Part shown: in pieces, positions 1 through 7,133 of the stretch
How positions within the stretch are numbered: position 1 is the stretch's first letter
Layout: each line of letters begins with the position of its first letter
Assembly (NCBI GenBank): GCA_022508725.1
Contig: JAFLUR010000056.1
Location: forward strand, 1 to 10,587
Length of the DNA: 10,587 bases
Direction: 5' to 3'
Source of the DNA: Oscillospiraceae bacterium
GTDB taxonomy: Bacteria > Bacillota > Clostridia > UBA1381
The notes under the pieces: model-generated
What the model saw: only the letters and a program-made list of their open reading frames with translations
What the model was told of the DNA's origin: nothing
The model's database searches: none
Program-made: the position numbers and the translations under genes

Positions 1-2
1 CC

Positions 3-1235
3 GCAGACAAGCCCGGCTTCAAAGCGAAGCATGACGGCGGAAAGCATGAGGCTAAAAGGAATAAGGATCAAAAGCATGGTAAAGAAGAAAATAAAATGTC
101 GGTGATTATGTCGGTCATTACCGGCGTGGTCGTTGTTGCCATTGCGGTCGGAACGTATATGTTTATGACCGGCGGAAAAAAGGAAGTGACGGTTCCGTCG
201 ATTTTGGGACTTACTCTCGAGGAGGCTCAAGAGAAATTAAAGGATACGAAGTTTACGATAGAAGAGCCTGTGGAAACGCGCAGTGATGATAAAATCGAGG
301 CGGGAAAGATAATTTCCCAAAAGCCCGGGGCAAATGCGTCGGTGAAGAAGGCGGCGGAAATATCGGTCGTGATAAGCACGGGACCCGAAACGGGAAACAT
401 AAAGGTACCGGAGGTCGAGGGTCTTACATATTCGGTCGCGCTTAAGACGCTGGAGGATGAAAAATTACAGGTCGTTAAGATCGGAGAGGACAGCGATACA
501 ATAAAGGAGGGGCTTATAATCCGTCAAAGCCCGGAAAAGGGCACCATGGTCGCCGAGAATACGACCGTTACCGTTTATGTAAGCACGGGCGCAAAGGTCG
601 ATGTGAGAGTTCCGTCCGTTGAGGGCATGACCGAAGAAAAGGCAAAGGATGAACTGAAAACGTACGGTCTGGAGGTCGGACAAATAACTCCGGAGGAGTC
701 CTCGGCGGCGGAGGGAACGGTAATTCGTCAGGAGCCGTCGGAGGGTTCGCAGGTGCCGAAGGGTACGGCGGTAAATATTGTTGTCAGCAGAGGCGGCAGG
801 ACGGTAACGCAGGCTCCGGCGCAGACAAAGGAGACAAGAGAGCCGACAATGTATGTTCACGGAAGCACGGCTAAGCCGGCGCAGACGCATGAGGCGACGC
901 AGGAGCCGGCAAAACAGCCGGAACAGCCGGTCAAGACGCCCGCTGCGCAGGTCACGGCGCAGCCCAACAGGCAGACCGGGCAGGGTGAAACGACAACATC
1001 GGCGCCGTCGGAACCGCAGCAGCAGAAAACAAAGACTCTTACGGTAAGCTTTAACGATACCGTGGGCGAAACGGTCCGCGTAAGAATTGAAGCAAACGGG
1101 CATGAAATATATAATAAGCAGCATAATAAATCGGAGGGAGGAACTCAGGTACAGGTAAAGGGCACAAAGGATGCCGAGGTCAAGATATATTTTGATGACA
1201 GGCTTGTATCGACAAAAACAATAAGCTTTGACTGA
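3..1235 (+). CDS. pknB: PASTA-domain Ser/Thr protein kinase, C-terminal part (left edge cuts it)
   Basis: This is the membrane and extracellular part of a PknB/PrkC-type kinase that senses peptidoglycan fragments or lipid II and phosphorylates cytoplasmic proteins. The frame is open to the left edge, so the kinase domain lies outside the window and the Met at 96 is internal. In order: a Lys/His-rich juxtamembrane stretch (3-95), one hydrophobic transmembrane segment (about 108-170), and three PASTA repeats (about 183-383, 399-593, 597-794). Each repeat has the family pattern of VPS/VPE near its start, a central Q-x-P-x-x-G and a closing VSTG/VSRG. A Pro/Gln/Thr-rich, probably disordered linker follows (about 795-1031), then a beta-rich end domain of about 67 residues (1032-1232) that I do not recognise. 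The downstream rsgA-rpe-thiN order supports the assignment. Identity as a PASTA kinase is firm, although the catalytic domain is not seen. Confidence 0.93.
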   Translation, partial: ADKPGFKAKHDGGKHEAKRNKDQKHGKEENKMSVIMSVITGVVVVAIAVGTYMFMTGGKKEVTVPSILGLTLEEAQEKLKDTKFTIEEPVETRSDDKIEAGKIISQKPGANASVKKAAEISVVISTGPETGNIKVPEVEGLTYSVALKTLEDEKLQVVKIGEDSDTIKEGLIIRQSPEKGTMVAENTTVTVYVSTGAKVDVRVPSVEGMTEEKAKDELKTYGLEVGQITPEESSAAEGTVIRQEPSEGSQVPKGTAVNIVVSRGGRTVTQAPAQTKETREPTMYVHGSTAKPAQTHEATQEPAKQPEQPVKTPAAQVTAQPNRQTGQGETTTSAPSEPQQQKTKTLTVSFNDTVGETVRVRIEANGHEIYNKQHNKSEGGTQVQVKGTKDAEVKIYFDDRLVSTKTISFD

Positions 1236-1280
1236 TACCGAAAAATACCGGTGAAAGGCATTGCTTTTGAAAAACTCGGA

Positions 1281-1285
1281 AAGGA
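1281..1285 (+). promoter_or_regulatory. Ribosome binding site deciding the rsgA start
   Basis: AAGGA lies 7 bases before the ATG at 1293. It favours this start over the in-frame GTG at 1251, which has no comparable purine-rich site in front of it. The protein beginning at 1293 also starts as RsgA proteins usually do, with a short MTGTIVKGIGGFYYI segment leading into the OB fold. Confidence 0.6.
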
Positions 1286-1292
1286 AAATTCT

Positions 1293-2144
1293 ATGACGGG
1301 AACGATAGTGAAAGGAATAGGAGGATTTTATTATATCAGGACCGATGAGGGTGTGATCGAATGTAAGGCAAGAGGCATATTCAGAAAGAACGGAACCGTT
1401 CCGATGATAGGCGATATTGTGGATATAAGCAGGGAAAAGAGCGGGGGGAGCATAGAGAAAATTTATGAAAGAAGGAATTTTCTCGTGCGCCCGCCCGTGG
1501 CGAATATCGATATTCTCGCGGTCGTCGCGGCTTGCAAAAATCCCGATCCGAATACAAATCTTCTCGATAAAATGCTGATAAACGCGGAAACCGCGGGCAT
1601 TGAGCCGGTTATATGCATAAATAAACGGGATCTGGCGTCCCCGAAAGAGCTTGAAGAGGTATACCGCTTCTGCGGCTATAAAATATTCGCCGTGTGCGCG
1701 GCGGACGGCGGAGGCATACCGGAGCTTTCGGAATATATACGGGGCAAAACGACCGCGTTTTCGGGACTTTCGGGCGTGGGAAAATCGAGCATAATGAATG
1801 TTATAACCGATAATTTTATGCAGACGGGCGATGTGAGCCGCATAAACAGGGGCAGACATACGACAAGGCACGTTGAGCTTATGCCGCTTGCGGGCGGAGG
1901 GTATGTGCTTGATACGCCGGGATTCGGTTCCATGGAGATAACGGCGGAACCGTCGGAGCTTTATCTGCATTTCCCGGAAATGCGGAACAGGGTATGCCGT
2001 TTTCGCGGATGCAGTCACATAACCGAGCCGGACTGCGGCGTAAAGGATGCGCTTGCGGCGGGTGAGATAACGGCGGAAAGATATGAAAGCTATAAGGAAA
2101 TTTACGAGGATTTGAAAAGGGTAAGGAAATACCCTAAAAATTAA
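1293..2144 (+). CDS. rsgA: Ribosome small subunit-dependent GTPase A (RsgA/YjeQ/CpgA)
   Basis: This is a circularly permuted GTPase that binds the 30S subunit late in its assembly and checks the decoding centre. The 283-residue protein has the family layout: an N-terminal OB fold (about 1-65), then a G domain with motifs in permuted order. These are G4 NKRD (110-113), the P-loop GLSGVGKSS (158-166), a switch region RGRHTT (186-191) and G3 DTPGFG (207-212). A C-terminal zinc-binding module has Cys235, Cys240, His242 and Cys248. Length and all signature residues fit, with no sign of damage. The gene follows the PASTA kinase by 57 bases and precedes rpe by 15. In B. subtilis the homologue CpgA is phosphorylated by PrkC, so a kinase-substrate relation here is a reasonable inference but is not shown by the sequence. 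Confidence 0.97.
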   Translation: MTGTIVKGIGGFYYIRTDEGVIECKARGIFRKNGTVPMIGDIVDISREKSGGSIEKIYERRNFLVRPPVANIDILAVVAACKNPDPNTNLLDKMLINAETAGIEPVICINKRDLASPKELEEVYRFCGYKIFAVCAADGGGIPELSEYIRGKTTAFSGLSGVGKSSIMNVITDNFMQTGDVSRINRGRHTTRHVELMPLAGGGYVLDTPGFGSMEITAEPSELYLHFPEMRNRVCRFRGCSHITEPDCGVKDALAAGEITAERYESYKEIYEDLKRVRKYPKN

Positions 2145-2150
2145 GGAGGA
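2142..2150 (+). promoter_or_regulatory. Ribosome binding site of rpe, overlapping the rsgA stop
   Basis: TAAGGAGGA is a near-perfect anti-16S match. Its first three bases are the rsgA stop codon, and the spacer to the rpe ATG is 9 bases. Sharing the stop codon and Shine-Dalgarno site suggests translational coupling of rsgA and rpe. Confidence 0.75.
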
Positions 2151-2159
2151 TAAACGGCA

Positions 2160-2807
2160 ATGGAATTGGCGCCGTCGATATTATCGGCAGATTTTGCGAT
2201 ATTGAAGGAACAAATACGGGAGGTTGAGGAAACGGGAGTCAGAATGATCCATCTTGATGTGATGGACGGGCATTTTGTGCCGAATATGACGTTCGGAGCG
2301 GTTCTGGTAAAGTCAATAAGACGGTATACCGATCTTATATTCGACGTGCACCTTATGATAGATCATCCGGACAGATATATTGAGGATTTTGTAAAAGCGG
2401 GCGCGGATATTATCACCGTGCATATAGAATGTGAAAGCGATATAGACGAGTGTATCGATATGATACACTCATACGGAATAAAGGCGGGGATCGCGGTAAA
2501 TCCCGATACCGATATAATGCTTGCGGAAAAATATCTCGGCAAAACGGACATGGTGCTTGTCATGAGCGTTCATCCCGGTTTCGGGGGACAGACATATGTA
2601 AGCGATGTGGAGTCCAAAATAAAATATTTGAGAGAGCTTTCGGGTGTGGATTTTGATATTGAGATAGACGGCGGGATATCGGCGGAGAATATCGCTCATG
2701 TGTCGGATATCGGCGTTGATATTGTTGTTACCGGCTCGGCTGTGTTTAACGGAGATATAACGGGTTCCGTAAAGGCGCTGTATGAGGCGGCGGGAGAGAA
2801 GCTTTAG
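2160..2807 (+). CDS. rpe: Ribulose-phosphate 3-epimerase
   Basis: This enzyme interconverts D-ribulose 5-phosphate and D-xylulose 5-phosphate in the pentose phosphate pathway. It is cytoplasmic, a metal-dependent TIM barrel. The 215 residues match the usual length. Visible family motifs are APSILSADF at the N-terminus (4-12), HLDVMDGHFVPN (31-42) holding metal-ligand His31 and Asp33, and His64 in FDVHLMI. The phosphate and lid segment is MSVHPGFGGQ (135-144). The second catalytic acid is Asp170 in IDGGI, and GSAVF (192-196) contributes to the phosphate site. The four expected metal ligands (His, Asp, His, Asp) are all present. The gene sits between rsgA and thiN with gaps of about 15 bases, as in the B. 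subtilis cluster. Confidence 0.97.
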   Translation: MELAPSILSADFAILKEQIREVEETGVRMIHLDVMDGHFVPNMTFGAVLVKSIRRYTDLIFDVHLMIDHPDRYIEDFVKAGADIITVHIECESDIDECIDMIHSYGIKAGIAVNPDTDIMLAEKYLGKTDMVLVMSVHPGFGGQTYVSDVESKIKYLRELSGVDFDIEIDGGISAENIAHVSDIGVDIVVTGSAVFNGDITGSVKALYEAAGEKL

Positions 2808-2821
2808 GCGGGGGGATATGT

Positions 2822-3454
2822 ATGCGCGCGGTTATTATAGGCGGCGGCGATTTCGGAAAAAGGCAGGCAAAAAGCATCAATGCGGACGATTTTGTGATAT
2901 GCGCCGACGGCGGATATGACAGCGCGGTGAAATACGATATACGCGCCGATATCGTGATAGGCGATATGGACTCGGTAAAATCGGAAATTGCGGCGGAGAA
3001 AATCGTATATCCGGCAAAAAAGGATTTTACCGACGGGGAGCTTGCGGTGAGATACGCGCTCGAGAGAGGATACAAGGACATACTTCTGACGGGTTTTACG
3101 GGCGAGCGGCTCGATCATACGATATCGGATATTTTTATGCTGAGTATCATTGCGGAAAACGGCGCGAGCGGAATGCTGAGAGATGAAAACAACGATATAT
3201 ACTATCTCGAAAAAAGCCGTCCGGTAAAGCTTAAGACCGGAAAAAACGAGAATTTGTCGATCGTTCCGCTGTGCGGATTATCCGGACTTTACACAAAGGG
3301 ACTCGAATACCCCGTAAATAACGAGGATATGGAATTTTTTAAAAGCCGCACGCTCTGCAACGTTACGGTGTCGAGTGAGGCGGAAGTCGGGATAAGCGCG
3401 GGCAGGGCGCTTATTATATTATCAAAGGACCGTGATTTTGATCAATCGGCATAA
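2822..3454 (+). CDS. thiN: Thiamine pyrophosphokinase
   Basis: This enzyme transfers diphosphate from ATP to thiamine, giving the cofactor thiamine diphosphate. The 210-residue protein has the N-terminal catalytic motifs of the family: CADGGYD (27-33), GDMDS (47-51), KDFTDGE (67-73) and GERLDH (94-99). Their acidic residues bind Mg-ATP. A C-terminal beta-rich thiamine-binding domain follows, with SIVPL (146-150) and a KGLEYP segment. The usual Ser-Asn motif of the thiamine pocket appears to read Cys179-Asn180 here, a modest departure judged by eye. The start is the ATG at 2822, preceded by a G-rich site (2810-2816) right after the rpe stop. Another ATG at 2818 is in a different frame. The enzyme serves the TPP needed by transketolase, which makes its place next to rpe metabolically sensible. 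Confidence 0.93.
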   Translation: MRAVIIGGGDFGKRQAKSINADDFVICADGGYDSAVKYDIRADIVIGDMDSVKSEIAAEKIVYPAKKDFTDGELAVRYALERGYKDILLTGFTGERLDHTISDIFMLSIIAENGASGMLRDENNDIYYLEKSRPVKLKTGKNENLSIVPLCGLSGLYTKGLEYPVNNEDMEFFKSRTLCNVTVSSEAEVGISAGRALIILSKDRDFDQSA

Positions 3455-3466
3455 CGGAGGGAAGGT

Positions 3467-4591
3467 ATGATATATCTTGACAACGCGTCAACGACAAAGC
3501 CGTCGGAGGCGGCGATAAGAGCGGCTTCCGACGCTTTTGAAAATTTCGGAAATCCGTCCTCCCTGCATAATCTCGGCATGGCGGCGGAGAAAATCGTAAC
3601 CGGAAGCAGGCGGAAAATAAGCGCGGCGATAGGTGTTCCGGCAAAGAATTTGTATTTTACGTCGGGCGGGACGGAGTCGAACAATACCGCGATATTCGGT
3701 GCGGCAAAGGCTCTCGGAAAGCGCGGAAGGCATATAATAACGTCAAAAATCGAGCATCCGTCGGTATACGAGCCTTTTTTGAGCCTTGAAAACGAGGGCT
3801 TTGACGTTGATTTCATCAAGGTTATGAGAAACGGAAGGATAGATATTGACGATTTTGAGTCAAGGCTGCGGGAGGATACGATCCTTGTAAGCTGTATGCA
3901 CGTCAATAATGAAACGGGCGTAATTCAGCCTGTGGATAAATTAAAGGAAATAATGAGGAAAAAATCACCGAACGCCTTTCTTCATGTGGATGCGGTGCAG
4001 AGCTTTTGCAAAATACCCGTCAGACCCAAAGAGTGGGGTGTGGATATTATGAGCATAAGCGGACACAAGATAGGCGGCATAAAGGGGACGGGCGGACTGT
4101 ATATAACAGGCAGTAAAATAAGACCTTACATAATGGGCGGAGGTCAGCAGGCAAATATGCGTTCGGGTACCGAGAATGTGCCGGGAATTGCGGCGTTCGG
4201 GGCGGCGGCGGAAAGCTTTGGTATGGGCGATACCGTCAAAATGCGGAATTATCTGCGCGACAGGATAAAGAATGAGATCGAAAACGTCGTGTTCAACGGG
4301 GATAACGAATATAACTGCGGATATATTTTAAATGTGAGTTTTTTGGGGATAAAAGCCGAAATACTGCTTCATTCTCTCGAAAAGCACGGCATTTATGTGT
4401 CAACCGGTTCGGCGTGTTCGTCAAACAAGCCCATGCCGAGCAGAACTCTCACGGAGATGGGCGCGTCGGATAAGGAGACGACGGGCGCGGTAAGGTTCAG
4501 CTTAAATGCCGATATCACAAAGGAGGATACGGATTTCTGCATTGAAAAGCTAAAGGAAGAGCTGAGCGTTATAAGGCGATATATGCGGTAA
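3467..4591 (+). CDS. nifS: Cysteine desulfurase, NifS/IscS group, probable partner of ThiI
   Basis: This PLP enzyme converts cysteine to alanine and carries the released sulfur as a persulfide. The 374 residues show the complete signature of group I desulfurases: the YLDNASTT start, GNPSSLH (28-34), the FTSGGTESNN cofactor region (64-73), His97 in EHPS, NNETG (147-151) and HVDAVQ (173-178). The Schiff-base lysine Lys201 is in SGHK, and QANMRSGTEN lies at 228-237. The active-site Cys317 sits in STGSACSS, and Arg343 is placed to bind the substrate carboxylate. The start is ATG 3467 with GGAGG at 3456-3460. No scaffold protein (NifU/IscU) is nearby and thiI follows after 28 bases, so a dedicated role in tRNA thiolation, like B. 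subtilis NifZ, is the best inference. Iron-sulfur cluster supply cannot be excluded. Confidence 0.94.
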   Translation: MIYLDNASTTKPSEAAIRAASDAFENFGNPSSLHNLGMAAEKIVTGSRRKISAAIGVPAKNLYFTSGGTESNNTAIFGAAKALGKRGRHIITSKIEHPSVYEPFLSLENEGFDVDFIKVMRNGRIDIDDFESRLREDTILVSCMHVNNETGVIQPVDKLKEIMRKKSPNAFLHVDAVQSFCKIPVRPKEWGVDIMSISGHKIGGIKGTGGLYITGSKIRPYIMGGGQQANMRSGTENVPGIAAFGAAAESFGMGDTVKMRNYLRDRIKNEIENVVFNGDNEYNCGYILNVSFLGIKAEILLHSLEKHGIYVSTGSACSSNKPMPSRTLTEMGASDKETTGAVRFSLNADITKEDTDFCIEKLKEELSVIRRYMR

Positions 4592-4602
4592 AAAAATATA
4601 TA

Positions 4603-4608
4603 AGGGAG
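4603..4608 (+). promoter_or_regulatory. Ribosome binding site supporting the TTG start of thiI
   Basis: AGGGAG ends 11 bases before the TTG at 4620. The next in-frame ATG (4635) would be about 26 bases away, too far for this site. It would also remove the MKELI residues that ThiI proteins normally have. Confidence 0.6.
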
Positions 4609-4619
4609 AATAAAGAAAA

Positions 4620-5795
4620 TTGAAAGAGCTTATTATGGTAAAATACGGGGAGATAATCCTCAAGGGATTAAATCGTCCCGTTTTTGAAAATGTCCTTGTA
4701 AAGAATATTCGCAATTCTTTGAGGAATACGGATAATGTGAAGATAACAAAGGCACAGGCGACAATATATATCGAGCCGGAGGATACCGAAAAAACCGGTA
4801 TTGTTATGGAACGGCTTGCGAAGATATTCGGTATCGTATCGGTTGCAAGGGCTGCGGTATGCGAAAAGAATATTGACGATATACGCAAAAAAGCGTTTGA
4901 GTACTGCGCGGGGAGCCTTGAAAACAAAAAATTCAAGGTCATCGCAAAGCGCGCGGATAAGGGATTTGCGTTAAAATCGCCGGAAATATGCGATGAGGTC
5001 GGCGGATATTTGCTCGAAAGAGTACCGGGACTTTCGGTCGATGTGCATGACCCCGAAAGAACGGTAAGGGTCGAGGTGCGTGATTTCGGCGCGTATGTTT
5101 ATTGTGAGGAGGATAAGCTCAAAGGTCCGGGCGGTATGCCGATAGGGACCGGCGACAGGGCTACTCTGCTTTTATCGGGGGGAATAGATTCGCCGGTAGC
5201 GGGGTATATGACGGCGAAAAGAGGCGTTACCGTTGACGCCGTTAATTTTTTCAGCTATCCTTATACAAGCGAGAGGGCAAAAGAAAAGGTTATCGAGCTT
5301 GCGTCGATACTTGCCGGATATACATCAAAGATAAATTTGTATATCGTGCCGTTTACCGAAATACAGCTTGCCATACGCGATAATTGTCCGGAGGAGCATC
5401 TCACGCTTATAATGCGGCGGTTTATGATGCGAATAGCGGAGCGAATAGCGAGAAACAATAAATCGGGAGCGCTTGTTACGGGAGAAAGCGTGGGTCAGGT
5501 CGCAAGTCAGACCATATCGGCGCTTAATGTGACAAATTCGGTAGTGAAAATGCCGGTTCTGCGTCCGCTTATAGGCATGGACAAGGAAGAAATTATCGTA
5601 AGGGCGAGGGAGATAGGCAGCTTTGACACGTCCGTTCTTCCGTATGAGGACTGCTGCACGGTATTTACACCGAGGCATCCGTCAACACACCCCAAGCTTG
5701 AGAGGGTCGAAAAATCGGAATCCGCTCTTGATGTCAACGCGCTTATAAATGAGGCGGTCGATAATATTGAACTCATAGAGGTATATCCGTCTTGA
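4620..5795 (+). CDS. thiI: tRNA 4-thiouridine synthase ThiI, without rhodanese domain
   Basis: ThiI activates uridine 8 of tRNA with ATP and inserts sulfur to form 4-thiouridine. The 391-residue protein begins with the typical KYGEIILKGLNR segment (8-19), followed by a ferredoxin-like region and a THUMP RNA-binding domain (to about 165). A PP-loop ATP-pyrophosphatase domain comes next, with SGGIDS (186-191) and TGESVGQVASQT (287-298). Near the end is PYEDCC (341-346), whose paired Cys345/Cys346 are candidates for the sulfur-relay cysteine. The chain stops where Enterobacteria carry an added rhodanese domain; this short form is the one known from B. subtilis, which works with a dedicated cysteine desulfurase. 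The gene directly upstream supplies such an enzyme. A part in thiazole synthesis is less likely for the short form. Confidence 0.95.
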   Translation: MKELIMVKYGEIILKGLNRPVFENVLVKNIRNSLRNTDNVKITKAQATIYIEPEDTEKTGIVMERLAKIFGIVSVARAAVCEKNIDDIRKKAFEYCAGSLENKKFKVIAKRADKGFALKSPEICDEVGGYLLERVPGLSVDVHDPERTVRVEVRDFGAYVYCEEDKLKGPGGMPIGTGDRATLLLSGGIDSPVAGYMTAKRGVTVDAVNFFSYPYTSERAKEKVIELASILAGYTSKINLYIVPFTEIQLAIRDNCPEEHLTLIMRRFMMRIAERIARNNKSGALVTGESVGQVASQTISALNVTNSVVKMPVLRPLIGMDKEEIIVRAREIGSFDTSVLPYEDCCTVFTPRHPSTHPKLERVEKSESALDVNALINEAVDNIELIEVYPS

Positions 5796-5824
5796 CAACG
5801 GATCAATAAAGAAGAATTTGAAAA

Positions 5825-5830
5825 GGGGGA
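5825..5830 (+). promoter_or_regulatory. Ribosome binding site of cinA
   Basis: GGGGGA lies 5 bases before the ATG at 5836. It falls inside the extension that would result from the in-frame TTG at 5818, so it argues for the ATG as the true start. Confidence 0.55.
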
Positions 5831-5835
5831 TTTTT

Positions 5836-7086
5836 ATGAATGCGGAGATCATATCGGTGGGAACGGAGCTTTTGCTCGGCGAAATTCTTAACACGGACGC
5901 TCAATTTCTGGCACGGCGGCTTTCGGAAACAGGCATTGACGTGTATTATCAGACCGTTGTCGGAGATAACCGGCAGAGATTGTCGGAGAGTGTGAGGTGT
6001 GCGCTTGAAAGAGCGGATATTGTGATAGCGTCGGGCGGACTCGGTCCCACGCCCGATGATCTGACAAAGGAGGTTTTGTCGGAATGTATGGGCGAGGAGC
6101 TTGTTATGCACGAGGAAAGTCTTGAGGAAATAAAAGGCTATTTCAGAGCAATAGGCCACGAGATGGCGGAGAATAACAAAAAGCAGGCCATGATGCCCAA
6201 AAATGCGATTATTCTCAAAAATAACAACGGAACCGCGCCGGGTGCGATAATCGAGAAAAACGGCAAGATCGTCATAATGCTGCCCGGACCGCCCAATGAG
6301 CTTGAACCGATGTTTAATGAGTCGGTGCTGCCCTATTTGAAATCAAAGTCGGAGTATATCCTGTATTCGAGGGTTTTGCAGATTTTCGGCATGGGAGAGG
6401 CTATGGTTGCGTCAAAGCTTGAGGATATGATGAACGAATATGAAAATCCCACGGTTGCGCCCTATGCAAAAACGGCGGGGGTGAGGCTGAGAATAACGGC
6501 GAAATGCAAAAGCGAAGAAGAGGGCATAAGGCTTACGGAGCCGGTCGAAAAGAAGATCAAGGAAATTCTCGGCGATGTTGTGTACGGCTACGGAGATGAA
6601 ACGATACAGGAGGCTCTTGTTAGGCTGCTTGCGGAGAAGGGACTTACGATATCCGCGGCGGAGAGCTGTACGGGCGGCTGCTTTGCCGGAATGATAACCG
6701 ATGTTGCGGGGGCATCCGGGGTGCTTAACGAAAGCGTTGTTACTTATGCGAATTCGGCAAAGATGAAATATCTCGGCGTAAGGGAGGATACCCTCGCAAG
6801 GTTCGGAGCGGTGAGCGAACAAACGGCAAAAGAGATGGCGGAGGGCATAAGAAAGGCAGCCCGCGCTGATATAGGGATAGGAATAACCGGAATTGCGGGT
6901 CCGGGAGGCGCAAGCGCGGATAAGCCGGTAGGCCTTGTGTATATCGGAGCGGCGTCGAAATCCGGAACGACGGTAAAGCGTATCACACTTAAAGGAAACC
7001 GGGAAAAGATACGTCATCAGGCGTGTGTATACGCGCTTGACGCCGCAAGACGCGCGGTGCTTGATATGGCGCAGACGGACTGTTGA
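5836..7086 (+). CDS. cinA: CinA family protein (MoaB-like domain plus NMN amidohydrolase domain)
   Basis: This 416-residue two-domain protein has the full family length. The N-terminal MoaB/MogA-like domain shows SVGTELLLGEI (7-17), GGLGPTPDD (67-75) and LPGPPNE (149-155). A linker domain follows. The C-terminal PncC-like domain (about 255-416) has AESCTGG (275-281) and TGIAGPGG (351-358). Characterised relatives hydrolyse ADP-ribose with the first domain and deamidate nicotinamide mononucleotide with the second, a pyridine-nucleotide salvage role. In some species the gene is competence-linked, but nothing here (such as recA next to it) shows that. Start ATG 5836 is chosen because its product begins MNAEIISVGTE, as family members do, and has a suitable binding site. 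It follows thiI by 40 bases and is probably in the same transcript. Confidence 0.96.
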   Translation: MNAEIISVGTELLLGEILNTDAQFLARRLSETGIDVYYQTVVGDNRQRLSESVRCALERADIVIASGGLGPTPDDLTKEVLSECMGEELVMHEESLEEIKGYFRAIGHEMAENNKKQAMMPKNAIILKNNNGTAPGAIIEKNGKIVIMLPGPPNELEPMFNESVLPYLKSKSEYILYSRVLQIFGMGEAMVASKLEDMMNEYENPTVAPYAKTAGVRLRITAKCKSEEEGIRLTEPVEKKIKEILGDVVYGYGDETIQEALVRLLAEKGLTISAAESCTGGCFAGMITDVAGASGVLNESVVTYANSAKMKYLGVREDTLARFGAVSEQTAKEMAEGIRKAARADIGIGITGIAGPGGASADKPVGLVYIGAASKSGTTVKRITLKGNREKIRHQACVYALDAARRAVLDMAQTDC

Positions 7087-7122
7087 TATGATCGGATTAA
7101 AAAAAAGGTAACAGATCGAATT

Positions 7123-7126
7123 GAGG
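7123..7126 (+). promoter_or_regulatory. Ribosome binding site deciding the GTG start at 7134
   Basis: GAGG stands 7 bases before the GTG. The only nearby ATG (7132) is in another frame and is followed at once by TGA, so it cannot open the gene. Confidence 0.5.
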
Positions 7127-7133
7127 TGTTTAT

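Noticed and set aside
853..1047. A 64-codon + strand frame rich in arginine and serine
   Set aside because: It is the shifted frame of the repetitive GCG/CCG/CAG-rich linker of the kinase, with no binding site of its own.
1237..1252. ACCG...CGGT inverted repeat after the kinase stop
   Set aside because: The stem is only 4 base pairs with no T run, too weak to call a terminator.
1251..1292. Longer rsgA starting at GTG 1251
   Set aside because: No ribosome binding site precedes it, and the 14 extra residues do not resemble RsgA. ATG 1293 has both a site and the family N-terminus.
465..2018. A 517-codon open frame on the minus strand, antisense to the kinase and rsgA genes
   Set aside because: It is antisense to two well-identified genes, its translation is Arg/Leu/Cys-rich low-complexity sequence with no recognisable domain, and it crosses the gap between two real genes. 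It looks like a by-product of the codon bias on the + strand.
4592..4619. A/T-rich gap between the desulfurase and thiI as a promoter
   Set aside because: The 28-base gap is filled by the thiI ribosome binding site and is too short to hold a convincing promoter.
5818..5835. Longer cinA starting at TTG 5818
   Set aside because: The GGGGGA binding site for ATG 5836 lies inside this extension, and CinA proteins normally start at the equivalent of 5836.
7083..7111. TTGATA as a possible -35 element before the metallophosphoesterase
   Set aside because: It overlaps the cinA stop, and no TATAAT-like element sits 16-18 bases downstream.
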